Below, piece by piece: positions 10,141-20,433 of a stretch of DNA of 64,000 nt. The notes under the pieces were generated by a model. It did no database searches and was not told where the DNA came from. It was given only the letters and a program-made list of their open reading frames with translations. Location: NCBI GenBank assembly GCA_964035015.1, contig OZ036014.1:8131900-8195899 (forward strand), read 5' to 3'. Within the stretch, counting starts at the first letter, position 1. Every line of letters starts with the position of its first letter. The translations under genes were made by a program, and so were the position numbers. This DNA comes from Corallium rubrum. Lineage: Eukaryota > Cnidaria > Anthozoa > Scleralcyonacea > Coralliidae.

Positions 10141-10425
10141 TTTTCAAAAACCAGAATTAAGTTAGTATCTTCTTGTCAAAGGTATTAGCAGCTGATTTAG
10201 CCTCCTTAGTGATTTTTATGTGTTTTCGTCACCAACACTTGGATACATCCGGAATTAGTATTGCAGAATTGTGCGCATGCAGAAAAGCTGCGCAATGCAA
10301 AACTGAGGAATTACCTTAATTGGTACACTCACTATAGGACTTGCAAGAGATCTACCCTATCCGATACAATGCAAACGCTATCGGCTTAATTCTGCTTTGT
10401 TCCAATAAGTATTCATGTTTTTCCC

Positions 10426-10444
10426 TTTCTTATTATTACTACAG
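10426..10444 (+). promoter_or_regulatory. Putative 3' splice acceptor before receptor B
   Basis: A pyrimidine-rich tract ending TATTACTACAG, with the AG 28 bases before the ATG, as in receptor A. Confidence 0.6.
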
Positions 10445-10472
10445 TTAAGAACAGAGTTTATTCGACAACAGA

Positions 10473-11444
10473 ATGCCATATTTCCAAGGAACTTTCGAAG
10501 GACGCTGCCTGACTAACGGAGCTCCAACACACCTCTCGTTCTTCTCAGCAACTGTCTCACTCATATTCCTCGTCTTAAATATCCCTGGAAATCTCCTTGT
10601 GATCCTAGCTGTAGCCATTGATCCCTATAAGAACCTGCGCGGTCCCTTCAACTACTTGATGGCCAATCTTGCAGTAGCAGACCTCGTCGTCGGAACAGTG
10701 ACACTTCCTATCTCCGTTAGTTTTTACTTAAAAGAAGGTTTAGACAAGAACTTACCGCTCGACCAAATTCGCGTCATGCATATGTCTCACTTCATTTCTT
10801 GTACGGCCTCCATCCTTAGTCTTACTTCACTTGCTGTGGAACGCTACCTCGCCATCTGTAGTCCTCTTACCTACCGGAGCAAGTGCACCGGGAAAAGAAT
10901 CCTCATAACAGCTGGTTCGATTTGGTTCCTTTCCTTAACTTTTCCGTTCGTTTACTTTGGTGTAGGTCCTATAACCTATGCTTTTATATTCGCCAATACC
11001 TCAATTGTTGTAGCCGTTGCAATAACGTGTTTTACTTATGCAATGATGCTCCTCAACTCTAAACGACGCACCAAAAATCTCAAAAAAGCTAGCTTTAACC
11101 AAGACCTCGAAGTGGCTCCAACACATGCTACAACTGATCTTCTCCATTACAACGCCGTTCATTTAGAGCAAAAGATTACCAGCATGTTTTTGGTAGTCAT
11201 GGTGTCATTGCTCTGTTGCTATGGTCCTGCGACTATCTTCATCTACGCGTTGAGTTTCTGTGAAAGCTGCAGTTGCACCACTCTTCACTGGTTCCGAGAT
11301 TTACAGATCCTCTTTGCAGTCATGAATTCCAATGTGAATTTCTTTTCTTATGGTTTGCGTTCTCCGAAATTTCGACATGCCTTCGCTCACATTCTGAGAA
11401 CCACGAGAGTTTGGAGATCTGCTACAGTAAACCCCTCTGGTTGA
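10473..11444 (+). CDS. Class A GPCR, receptor B (recent duplicate of A)
   Basis: A 323-residue receptor differing from receptor A by a few substitutions and one in-frame codon loss in the third intracellular loop (RRTKNLKK against RRIVKNLKK). All helices and landmark residues are kept: N in PGN of TM1, D in NLAVAD, ERY, CCYGP and NFFSY. The frame is open throughout, so both copies look functional. Coding differences include F49I, N130S and A166P relative to A. A possible polyadenylation signal AATAAA lies at about 11671. Ligand unknown; MECA-like traits as in receptor A. Confidence 0.92.
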   Translation: MPYFQGTFEGRCLTNGAPTHLSFFSATVSLIFLVLNIPGNLLVILAVAIDPYKNLRGPFNYLMANLAVADLVVGTVTLPISVSFYLKEGLDKNLPLDQIRVMHMSHFISCTASILSLTSLAVERYLAICSPLTYRSKCTGKRILITAGSIWFLSLTFPFVYFGVGPITYAFIFANTSIVVAVAITCFTYAMMLLNSKRRTKNLKKASFNQDLEVAPTHATTDLLHYNAVHLEQKITSMFLVVMVSLLCCYGPATIFIYALSFCESCSCTTLHWFRDLQILFAVMNSNVNFFSYGLRSPKFRHAFAHILRTTRVWRSATVNPSG

Positions 11445-11453
11445 AATCCCCAG

Positions 11454-11860
11454 CGTAAACGCATAGAGCTTGACATTAGACCTACAAGAATAACGTTTTA
11501 CAAGACGAAATTCTCACGAATTATTACCTAGATTGAGAAAAAGTTGTTAACCTTCTCACGCGTAGAACTTCAAGTTTTTAAAGGGTATTACACAAAAACA
11601 AAAAAATTCAAAAGCAAAGCAATGACATGAATATACAATCTAGTGTGTTATTTAGACCCAAAGTATTCCAATAAAACTTAATTGCACTTTTAAAAGTTGC
11701 TAATCTGAATCAGTATCTGTCATCTTGGATATATTTTTGAAAAACATGTGACGTACAGCTAAATCATATACAGCTAAACCAGACAGTGAAGACTAAGAAA
11801 GACTCGACCATTTACTCGACTATTCATTTTATTCAGTATACAGCTAAACCATTATGTTTG
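11454..11860. other. 3' flank of receptor B
   Basis: AT-rich non-coding sequence that may hold the 3' UTR, with one AATAAA near 11671. CAGCTAAA(C)CA-like words repeat near 11757-11850. No other feature recognised. Confidence 0.45.
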
Positions 11861-11864
11861 TATC

Positions 11865-12110
11865 TCTAGTGGCCGCACCAGAAGCTCTGTTTCTAATTTT
11901 AATCTTCGTCCAGTTCACCATTTTCGTACATCACTGTTCAGAGACTCTTTTTTTAATCGCATTGTTCGACTTTGGAATAACTTACCACTTGTAATTCGTC
12001 AATCAGATATTTCTCCTCCTTTAAATCTCAGTTGTACAATTTCTATCGTATCGTATCGTATCGTATCGTATCGTATCGTATCGTATCGTATCGTATTGTA
12101 TTGTATTGTA
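11865..12110 (+). mobile_element. LINE 3' end with (TCGTA)n tail
   Basis: Translation in one frame gives RDSFFNRIVRLWNNLPL..., the conserved C-terminal segment of CR1/L2-like reverse transcriptases. A pentanucleotide tail follows (about 12046-12110, TCGTA changing to TTGTA). Such microsatellite 3' tails are typical of this LINE group. Strongly 5'-truncated. Confidence 0.7.
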
Positions 12111-12697
12111 TTGCATTCAGTGAGTTTGATTAAAGCTTCTGTAAGACGTCACAAGCTGGGTAAAGCGAAAACTTTAGTTAGCCATACTTTCACATATATA
12201 AGTCTGAAACTCATTTTTTGTAAATGATTTTTGTTCTTGATTAAACCACAACACTTTAAAAACATAACATAGAAATTCAGCTGCCAGAAGAATAAGCTAG
12301 TTTGCAAGTTTAGCAAGGTCTTACAACAAGATGCGAACGGCAAGATTGTCTTTTGTCGAAATTAGTGATGTTGTTTGGCACAAGAGTTGTTTGGTTTACT
12401 TGGATTACCATCGCAAGACAGTTTGTTAATCAGAAATTTAAAAATGTGAACTTGTAATTTTTGTTGCTCTTACCATTTAACTGAACCTTCTTTAAAATAG
12501 CGGGAATTTTTGTTTTTACCACATAAATAGCATAATTTTTACCTTGGCTTGCCAGCTTCGCCAGGGTAAGCTTTGCCTTGCCATACTACTACTACTGAGT
12601 ATACTTCTACTACTGAGTATACTTCTACTGAATGCTATTTTGCTACTGACTGCTATAACTACTCCCGCCTGCTGCGAAGAGCAATAACTCAGGTGTC

Positions 12698-13150
12698 TTA
12701 AAGGAGCAGTGTCACGCGCAAAGCCCACGCAATAATCACGCGCCAACTTGAAAAACTACAGTCTGTAAGGTTTTCAACTAGTTTGTTGATCTAAGATGGC
12801 GGCCGCACTTGGCGGAGCGTATGGTGGAAGACGCGATAATTCAGGCCGAAAGAGAAAATACGAGGGATCAAATAGGTTACAGAAAGCCTGGAATAGTCAG
12901 TACAAACGTATTTACTTATCACTGACTATATTTGAGTCATGGAAAGATGCTAAAATCGTAGCTGGATATGGTTCATGTAGCGGTAGCGACTTCACAGCCC
13001 ATCTGCTTTCATTGGAATACCGTAGAATGTAAATATCATTTGATTCATTTCTCTGGTTTCTTGTCCGATTTAGAGCTATTTCCGATATTTTTCCGAAGTT
13101 ATTTCTATGTGCGCAAAAAAGATGCGCAAATGGTGACGCTGCTCCTTTAA
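12698..13150. mobile_element. MITE with ends TTAAAGGAGCAGTGTCACG
   Basis: The left end TTAAAGGAGCAGTGTCACGC and the right end GGTGACGCTGCTCCTTTAA are inverted repeats. It encloses an open frame (12796-13032) reading MAAALGG...KAWNSQYKRIYLS...FESWKDAKI...SDFTAHLLSLEYRR. The end of that frame resembles a short conserved module I associate with cnidarian transposon-linked proteins (memory, unverified). Probably a deletion derivative of a larger DNA transposon. Confidence 0.65.
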
Positions 13151-13192
13151 GCCAGTTTTCCAGTCATCGCACAAGATGGTTGGCAGCTCGCT

Positions 13193-13290
13193 GCGAGTAT
13201 TTGCATCTAATTAAAAATGACTCCTAGCGAAAAAACAAGCATGCACTGCGAGTTCTTTTTAATTAGATGCAAGTAGTGGCAGCGAGCTAG
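13193..13290. repeat. Inverted repeat (hairpin)
   Basis: The arm AGCTCGCTGCGAGTATTTGC plus ATCTAATTAAAAA pairs with TTTTTAATTAGATGCAAGTA plus GTGGCAGCGAGCT; the loop is about 30 nt. Likely a foldback or MITE fragment directly after the previous element. Confidence 0.65.
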
Positions 13291-13516
13291 TTTCTGCCAT
13301 GATTGAGTTTCAGGTCTTACTGTGACTGTGTGCCGAACGCCATGACGTCGACCACGTGACTTCTCTGTGCATTTTCATTGGTTGTTGACCGTCATCTATT
13401 AAAGGGACACACAGATGGCGTCAAATCACGTCAGCAGAATTGTTTTTCTTTTTTCATGCCCCCAAATTCCTTCAATAAACCTCAATTATAATTGTTAATG
13501 TAAATGTAAATGTATC

Positions 13517-13842
13517 ATGGAGACAGAAACTAACCAACAGAGAATTGTATCAGCAGCTTCCACCAGTAACAGAAAAGATAAGGCAGAGAAGAATGAAACT
13601 TGCCGGCCACTGTGTTCGCCACCAAGAAGAGATGGCAAGTGATCTTGTTCTGTGGGAACCTCAGACGGATACACAAACAGGGGAAGAAGAAAAAGAAACT
13701 ACATTGATAACCTGCTGGAAGATACTGGAGTAGATAGTGTAGGAGAACTCAGAACACTGATGATGGATAGAGAGCATTGGAAGGCACGTGTGAAGACAGT
13801 TGGGCGACCTGGCGGTCGGCATAGATAGATAGATATAACTGT
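13517..13842 (+). mobile_element. LINE 3' end (RT C-terminus) with ATAG tail
   Basis: Frame 1 gives LPPVTEKIRQRRMKLAGHCV...LVLWEPQ. After a frameshift near 13665 another frame continues NYIDNLLEDTGVDSVGELRT...MMDREHWKARV and stops. This is the C-terminal arm of a LINE reverse transcriptase. It ends at CATAGATAGATAGATA, a short microsatellite tail. Broken and 5'-truncated, so not a gene. Confidence 0.75.
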
Positions 13843-14119
13843 TAGTCTTCCAATTGTTTTTAACGTGTTTTCACTTTGCACCTCCTTCACTAGTAAACCT
13901 TCCTCGCGGATGGTTGCAGCTCTGTTAATACGTACGGAAGACTTCATGCCACAATTTACTCTAATTCAAGCCTTTGGCTAGTTAATTTAAATTTAATAAA
14001 TTTAAAAGAGTCACTTCCCCGAAAAATACACTGATACCATCCCAGAAGTCACTATACAAACAGCAACATCGAATAAATTCACTATTAAAAAATAATAACA
14101 AATTATCATCATATCTAAA

Positions 14120-14665
14120 CTTGACGAAGGTCCTAGGACGTATTTAGCACGGCCCCCAATTAAGCGCCACCCCCGAAATAAGTGTCGCCCCAAATTAACC
14201 GCCCCCCTCCCAATAAGTGCCGTCCCCAATTAGGCGCACCCCTCTCAACAAGTGTCGTCCCCAATAAGCGCCGCCCCCGAATAAGCACCGTCCCCCAACT
14301 AAGCGACGCCCCCGAATAAGCACCACCCCCAATGAAGCCTCCCCCCATTTAAGCGCACCCCCCCCCCCAAATAAGTGCCGCCCCCAATGAAGCCTCCCCC
14401 CATTTAAGCGCACCCCCCCCCCCGAATAAGCACCACCCCCAATGAAGCCTCCCCCCATTTAAGCGCACCCCCCCCCCCAAATAAGTGCCGCCCCCAATGA
14501 AGCCTCCCCCCATTTAAGCGCACCCCCCCCCCCCCAAATAAGTGCCGCCCCCAATTAAACGCCGCCTCCTAAGCACCACCCCAATTAAGCACCGCCCCCT
14601 AAAAAGCGCCGCACTTGAACGTTAAAAATTCGAATAAGTGCCGCCCGAAAAGAGTAAATACGGTA
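14120..14665. repeat. C-rich minisatellite within inverted-repeat element
   Basis: Tandem units of the pattern AATGAAGCCTCCCCCCATTT / AAGCGCACCCCCCCCC / AATAAGTGCCGCCCCC repeat from about 14150 to 14590. The flanks CGTATTTAGCACGG and GAGTAAATACGGTA are roughly inverted, so the array probably grew inside a MITE. A related element with GCGCTTATT words lies at 47027-47503. The - strand frames full of Gly are by-products. C-runs of up to 14 could form unusual structures. Confidence 0.75.
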
Positions 14666-15219
14666 TTTATACTGTCAATGAGCAAATGATGGGAAAGACG
14701 TTTGAAGGCTTCATATATTAATAACGTCCCCGCTCCAGGCGATAAGAAATGACGACGATGAAGCGTAACTGGGGCAAAACAAATTTAACAAAACTAAACT
14801 AACTTCATTTCTACTGGATAACTCTATTACCGTTATACCTAAACTGTTCTTCCTAAAAGTCCAGCGAAGGACATCCCTCATTGGTCCAGTTTTATTCCAG
14901 AAAGAACCCGGGGTCGGAGAAAACTTGTGGTGTTTGGCAAGAGTCAAACTGGAAGCACTTTTCTCGCATACAATCTAGGTTAAACTTTGATCTGATAAGT
15001 ACACCGAGTAAGAATCGAACCTGCACGTGCGCCAATCGCCATGCCGCCAAACATTACAAAGTTCTTATGAAACAAATTAAGACGTCGCACAATAACAAAC
15101 GTTGCTATAAGAACAGTCCAGACTGTCAGTACTTATAACACTTGGCTTTTCAGCTGTGTCAAACCAGCAGACTTTAGTCTAAGTAAGGTAGATGTTAGGA
15201 AACATTTTGCTTCGTATAT
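14666..15219. other. Unassigned region with a B-box-like motif
   Basis: No gene recognised. On the - strand near 15005-15060 the complement of AAGAATCGAACCTGCACG gives a GGTTCGATTCTT B-box-like word, perhaps a SINE scrap. Reading frames of 78-85 codons are unsupported. Confidence 0.4.
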
Positions 15220-15612
15220 CAACTTATACAGAAAGATAATTAGGAGAAATAAGGTTAGTAACTATACTTATCATATACACGAGCTGTACTATATATACTA
15301 CAGTACGTCTATATATGTTTAGAGATGTATATCGTTCTTGTTTAGTTTTACGTTTAGTTTCCCTGATAGTAATAAAGTGGATAGTTGTCAGTATGAAATA
15401 GTCTACGGCCACGGCGGAACCGCTTTATAACGGGTAAGATAAGGTCATAGCAGCCGTAATACGACGCCGTCCACAAAAATCGTTCACACGGTACCGAATA
15501 GAACTGTTATGGAAATGTCACTCTAACCGAAGCGATTCGAGAAAAAAGAAATAAAAAAACCCCCAACTTTAATGGTGTCGTGCATGTAAAATCCGGTACG
15601 TTTTCGCTCCGT
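15220..15612. repeat. Dispersed repeat, second copy
   Basis: Matches 5205-5580 in direct orientation (GGAGAAATAAGGTTAGTAAC, CCGCTTTATAACGGGTAAGA, GGAAATGTCACTCTAACCGA). It includes a small extra segment and ends where a TTAA-flanked element begins. Confidence 0.6.
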
Positions 15613-15615
15613 TAA

Positions 15616-16186
15616 GCCTGGTTTTCATATATCGTAATTCATCGCCGATCATCAGCGATACAGCTTTCCGATGAATTACGATGAAATAGGATTATGAAAA
15701 CCGACAATCGGGGACAATCCCCGATTATCGGCGATCATCGCAAGAACCAAAAAAAATTGTTTCCCCCGATGATCGCCGACTGTCGCCGATGAAGTAAGAC
15801 TATCAAAACAAATGAAAACCGAAATCCGATGAAATAAGACAAATTAGGACTGAGTCTCTCGAAGAAACCAAGCACTTCAAACAAGCATGAATTGCCATGA
15901 TTCTTCGGTTCTTCCCTTGTCTCAAATATTTTTCGCACCCAGAAACTCTTCTTTCTATATTTCTTACACAGTACCAGCGCTATGACGAGTTAAAGCTTCG
16001 TATAGAGTAATAATCTGTTGTTTAGGGGGCGCCCATTTTGACAAAAAAATATTATTTTCCCGCATTGATCGTTATCGACGGCGACTGTCTGGGATGATCG
16101 GCGATCATCCCAGACAATCCCCGATCGTCGCAAATGTGAGCATCGGCGATGATCGGCGATGAAATGCGACAAATGAAAACCAGGCT
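15616..16186. mobile_element. TTAA-flanked inverted-repeat element (GCCTGGTTTTCAT)
   Basis: Ends GCCTGGTTTTCATAT and ATGAAAACCAGGCT, with TTAA at 15612-15615 and 16187-16190. The body is rich in GCCGATCATC/GATGATCGGC inverted words. It is a longer relative of the elements at 332-518, 7631-7820 and 39058-39250. TTAA targets suggest mobilisation by a piggyBac-type transposase. Confidence 0.75.
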
Positions 16187-16190
16187 TTAA

Positions 16191-16268
16191 GGCCATGTCA
16201 CACGAGGCAATTTTCAACTTGCAACGCAATGGCGTTGTATTGCAAGTTTCAAGAAAGGTTTCCTCGTG
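16191..16268. mobile_element. MITE fragment (GGCCATGTCACACGAGG)
   Basis: Starts GGCCATGTCACACGAGGCAA and contains an internal inverted pair (CTTGCAACGCAATGGCGTTG, ATTGCAAG). It is interrupted or truncated by the next element at CTCGTG|CATAGTC. Confidence 0.5.
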
Positions 16269-16570
16269 CATAGTCAATCGAGATATATGGTCTGGAAACT
16301 CAGCTAAAGTCTTTGGTCTATCTTTTTGTTCGCCTTTATGCATTTTTGTGCACGGTGCACGGTCACTGAACACATTGTATTTTAGTATAATGAACGAATT
16401 GTCCAATAGCAACGTTTCAGTTCAATCATTCAACCGTGCTATTTAAATATTAATAAACCTAAAACAAAGGATGTGCACGGTGCAAGGTACGGTTCAACAT
16501 AAAATCACAGCTCATTATAGGCGCTTTGAAGTTTGCCAAGTTTCCAGACCATATATCTCGATTGACTATG
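16269..16570. mobile_element. 300-bp MITE (CATAGTCAATCGAGATAT), copy 1
   Basis: Ends CATAGTCAATCGAGATATATGG and its complement; it includes the palindromic word GTGCACGGTGCACGG. Other full copies are at 24760-25059 (opposite orientation) and 54849-55146 (same orientation). No coding capacity. Confidence 0.85.
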
Positions 16571-16571
16571 A

Positions 16572-17205
16572 TGTGCCGCTGCTCTCGGTCAGGGCTTATA
16601 TTCGCCTAATCATATAATTATGTATTCTATAGAATTTCTAATGAGTGTGATTCAACTGTATTCTAGTGTTTCTCATTATTCAGGTCATTGAGTTCTTTAG
16701 AATTCGCCTAAATCGTGCATGTATGTATATATAAACAACCTGTAAACGACCACAAGGACGGTGAAATCAAGCAAGTTCAAACGCTTTTGGAAGTACTATA
16801 TGCCAGAGACAAATGAGGACCTTTATGTGCTCTCGAAGTAGACTGACTCATGCCGAATGCAACGCGAGTCGAGCACTTCGCATCGCCCATAACGTTGTTG
16901 GTCAATTTCTAAAACCTGTTTGCAAAGATTACTATGGCTAACACTATGGATAGTGGCGCTTTCAGTGCAAAAATAAGACGAGCTAGGGAAGTACTTTGTC
17001 GTCGAAGTAAGCATATGTTTTTTAGTTATAACTGTTCCTTAGTCCATGCTGAAGTCAAATGGAGTCGGGCAAAGAAGAAATATGTCACCGTTTAAGCAAA
17101 ATTTGAATTATTATGTGCTCTCCTTATTATTTACTGTTGAGAATCTCCATTATTATGGTCCTTAATACGCACCATCTTGTCCCAAATGTCTGGTAATGAC
17201 TGTGT
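16572..17205 (+). repeat. Unit C, diverged piece of the receptor upstream region
   Basis: Matches 285-1110 of unit A and 7570-8395 of unit B: GTGCCGCTGCTCTCGGTCAG, TAAACAACCTGTAAACGACC, ACTGACTCATGCCGAATGCA, ATGTGCTCTCCTTATTATTT. It lacks the GCCGATCG MITE, which is either an empty site or a deletion. Further pieces are at 18425-18580 and 23613-24690; their order differs from unit B. Confidence 0.8.
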
Positions 17206-17213
17206 ACGGTATA

Positions 17214-17844
17214 GGTTTTCAGGGTCATTTATGTAAAGCGCTCTCAATTCGTCAGAATTTATGCCACAAAAATAAAATAGATATCGTTAGAACGCTATTA
17301 ATTTGTAGAATACAATGGTGTCTTTGGTTTCGCGATAAACACAAACCGTAAGAAATTGTGAATTTTTAAATTAAAACCAGAGGGCTTCACTCGGGGTGAC
17401 TCGAGTAAAAAGCGTTTTATGTTGTTCAAAATCTTTTTTTTTAGTTTGATTCCGAGATAAATTTCCAGCAAAACGGTGTCAGCGTTTTTTGATATGTCCA
17501 GTTTTGCCGATGTTATTGACGACCAAAGTTTAAAGTGCTGTTTTTCGACCAACATTCGGACAAAATAAGTCATAAATTCGAAACCAGGCAATAAATTAAA
17601 AAACCGCTGACACCATTTTGCTGGACATTTATCTCGGAATCGAACTGCGAAAATTTTTTTTGAACAAAATGAAATACTTTGTTCTTAAAGTCGCCCCGAG
17701 TGAAGCCCTCTAACGGTTTGCGTTTATCGCGAGACACCATTGTATTCTACAAAATTAATTCATAGCTTTCTAACAATATATTTTATTTTTGTGGCATAAA
17801 TTCTGACGAATTGAGAGCGCTTTACGGAAATGACCCTGCAAACC
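17214..17844. mobile_element. Foldback element (~630 bp)
   Basis: The left half from GGTTTTCAGGGTCATTTATG, AAAGCGCTCTCAATTCGTCA is repeated inverted at GACGAATTGAGAGCGCTTTA...TGACCCTGCAAACC. The arms are about 290 bp with a centre near 17530. It interrupts the unit C upstream block after GGTAATGAC. ORF 17298-17591 (-) lies within one arm and is not a gene. Confidence 0.8.
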
Positions 17845-17857
17845 TTAACGAAGACTT

Positions 17858-18425
17858 TAAGGGGCGATTACATGGAGCGGGCTAGCCCGGTAAGCCGGGA
17901 TGATTTCAGGCCGAAATTCGCAATTATGAAGTAAATAAGGGCAAAGTTACGTTAGTTTTACTTCAGTTTTACACTAATTAGTCTTATTTATTTTGTAAGC
18001 CCATCGTTAATAAAAAGATTGTTAAAGTCTTCGCTAACCCAGGAAAGCGTCTTCACGAAGACTAATTAATTTATTAAATCTTCGCTTTGATCACGAAACA
18101 CACAAACAACGTTGATGTTCTATTTCAGTTCCTTTCAGCACTATTTATTCACACAGTCAAGCAAACGAACGCGTATCGAAGCGAGTTCAACAGTTTTTCA
18201 GCCCGGTTTGCCGGGATGAAAACGATTACATGGACATTTTCATCCCGGTTAACCGGGCTAGCCCGGTTGCGACAACCGGGATCCCGGCAAACCGGGCTAG
18301 CCCGCTTGCCATGTAATCGAAATGTTAAAACAACATGCGTTTTATATATAAAGCGGGCTAGCTAGCCCTGTTAACCGGGCTATCCCGGTTAACCGGGCCA
18401 GCCCGGTCCATGTAATCGCCCCCTA
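17858..18425. mobile_element. DNA transposon remnant, ends TTAGGGGGCGATTACATGGA
   Basis: Inverted ends (T)TAAGGGGCGATTACATGGAG and CCATGTAATCGCCCCCTAA flank about 570 bp. The subterminal parts are dense in the palindromic word CCGGGCTAGCCCGG, above all at 18188-18415. Multiplied subterminal motifs usually bind the element's own transposase. No transposase is present. Confidence 0.8.
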
Positions 18426-18580
18426 AATATTAGTATCGAATTCTAAAACTTCTAGTTCCTATAACCTGGTGGCTATAGTTTGTTTCAATGATGACGTTCG
18501 TGCACTGTCGAAATTGCAAGAACGCACCCTATCCAATAACATGTAAACGCTGCCTTAATTCTGCTTCATTCCAATAAGTA
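18426..18580 (+). repeat. Unit C leader-intron piece
   Basis: Shares ATATTAGTATCGAATTCTAA...GATGACGTTCG with 6530-6605, then ACCCTATCC...CCAATAAGTA with 3042-3105 and 10350-10415. The next base in units A and B is the continuation TTCATG, which here is found only after 23612. Confidence 0.75.
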
Positions 18581-18589
18581 CGCCGTTAT

Positions 18590-18925
18590 TTTATGATAGT
18601 TAAAATAACTACAACATTGTAGTAATTTTAACTATTTCGAGTGTAGTTACTTTATCTTAGTTATTTTAACCACAATTGCGTGGTTAAAACAACTATTGCC
18701 GTAGTGATTTGAACTATCGAGATGTAGTTAATAAATCATGGTTATTTTAACCACAGCTTATTAGTTAAAATAACTAATAGCGTAGTAATTTTAACTACAG
18801 TTTATGTAGTTACTTCCTCCTAGTTATTTTAACTACAACTGTTTAACTAGGTTGTAGTAATTTTAACTACAGTTTATGTAGTTACTTCCTCTTAGTTATT
18901 TTAACTACAATTGTTTAACTACATA
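18590..18925. repeat. Left subterminal array of AGTTAAAATAACTAC words
   Basis: GTAGTTAATTTAACTAC-like palindromic words repeat in both orientations (TAGTTATTTTAACTACA, GTAGTAATTTTAACTACAG). The partner array is at 23270-23600. Together they form the long subterminal regions of the insertion. Confidence 0.75.
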
Positions 18926-18929
18926 TACA

Positions 18930-19370
18930 CTCCAAAAAAAGATGGGTTTAATAACACACGTCACCAAGGTGTGTTTATATTTTAACACACGTTTCGGTAT
19001 TGATACACAACATTGCAATTTTTTGATTGGCGGATTCAAGCAGCAACTTGCAAACGCTTTACAGTAAGAATAAAACACCTTTTCAATGACACATCTTATA
19101 AAAAACACTCCTTTCGAAAAACACCTTTCACAATAACAAACTTTCTTAAGAATAACACACTTTTTGAGTAACACATCTTTATGAAGAATATAGCCTTTCG
19201 AAAAACACACTTTTTTGAAATAGCACATCTTTTAAATTAAAATAAATCACTTTTCAAATAGAATACTTTCTGTAATAACAACAAACGCTTTGGAATAACA
19301 CATCTTTTAAACTAAACTAAAACTAGATCTCAAGGATAGTGCAAAGTTTCTAGTAATAACAATTTTTGCC
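18930..19370. repeat. AACACAC/TTTT imperfect repeat region
   Basis: From ACACTCCAAAAAAAGATGGG onward, units like AATAACACATCTTT and AACACACTTTTT repeat loosely up to about 19315. This is probably the subterminal part of another element, nested in the 5-kb insertion. The 107-codon - strand frame here (many KKCVF/SKG repeats) is a by-product. Confidence 0.6.
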
Positions 19371-20215
19371 AAGTGTACGGACAGAACTGCCAGCCCCGCA
19401 ACCTGCCAGCCCATTTTCTTGAGCATTAAGCCCAAGTTAATTTAATACAAGTGAAAACTCAGACAAACAACCCAAAATAGAATCTCGAGGGATTCTTAAA
19501 GAGTCATTTTCTCTTCAAGAACGCAAAAAAAATTATAAACTCCGACAAACATGAATACTGACGTCTTTTGTGCCCTTCACTATTGTTTTCCGGTCTGTTT
19601 CATAACATCAAGATATTTTTAAACTCCTCGAAATTTTTGCATAAAAAGCTTGGCGCATCACAAGAATTCCGATACTAATACGTATCGTGTGACGTCCAGT
19701 CAATCCAGATCAAAATTGACTAAAATTTGTCAAGTGGATGTCAAGATAAGTAAGTTTTTGTTGCCTTCACAAATTATTACGCCTGATGATTATGTTGCTA
19801 GCTTCACGTTATTTAGCATTGCGAATCGTCTGCCACATGTAGAACTAAACATTCATGTTTACTAACTATATGGCCAGGGTTCTTCGTACAGTTGCTTATT
19901 GAACGCCAAATCAAAATGCGAAGACAGTCTACGATCTCCAGTATACAGAATTTGTTACTGAGTTGAAAATATAACAGACACGAACCAACAACACTCTACA
20001 AACCGACTTCACAACATCGTCAACATGCCACACCATATTAAAGTTAAATATAAAGCTTTTAATATTTATTCGCACCTTTGACCTTCCGCTAGGCAGACAG
20101 TAAATCCTTTCGCCCAGACCATATTTAATTAGCCATGCACTAAAGCCTAGAAATTCGTTGCTTCGAGAAGAAAAATCGATCACTCCGTACGTTTTCTCCG
20201 CCATTTTCTCCATAT
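19371..20215. other. Unassigned sequence inside the 5-kb insertion
   Basis: AT-rich, no gene family recognised. Frames at 19650-19865 (+) and 19929-20270 (-) lack recognisable domains. Confidence 0.4.
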
Positions 20216-20220
20216 TCGCC

Positions 20221-20433
20221 AATCTCGTCCCCAGAGCCTGCGGTCCTTTTGTCCAGCGACAAGGAGCCATCGGCTCTGGTTGGAACGAGGTAAAGCTGAA
20301 TTTTGATTGGCTGAAAAATCCGATGGCTCGAACTTTGAAAGTCCGCGTTTTTCCGACTCACGGACCCGTTCCGGCCAGAGCCGATGGCTCCTTGCCGCTG
20401 GGCAAAAGGACCGCAGGCTCTGGGGACGAGATT
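20221..20433. mobile_element. Palindromic MITE (AATCTCGTCCCCAGAGCC)
   Basis: Arms AATCTCGTCCCCAGAGCCTG / CGGTCCTTTTG and the complement at 20403-20433 are near-perfect (about 33 bp), with second inner arms GGAGCCATCGGCTCTGG / CCAGAGCCGATGGCTCC. About 213 bp. Overlapping frames on both strands are caused by the symmetry. Confidence 0.85.

Larger units (their letters stand above)
6636..11453 (+). repeat. Segmental duplication unit B (contains receptor B)
   Basis: The second copy of the block at 1-4143, same orientation, ending at the same point after the receptor stop codon. Longer than unit A because of three private insertions: 6846-7513 with target TAA, 8525-9217 with target TTAA and 9222-9314 with target TTAA. 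The coding exon, leader acceptor, SINE palindrome and GCCGATCG MITE are all shared with unit A. Confidence 0.9.

Noticed and set aside
14160-14458. Glycine-rich proteins on the - strand
   Set aside because: By-product of the C-rich minisatellite; repeats in overlapping frames.
15990-16412. 140-codon - strand frame
   Set aside because: It spans the junction of three different MITEs, so cannot be a single gene.
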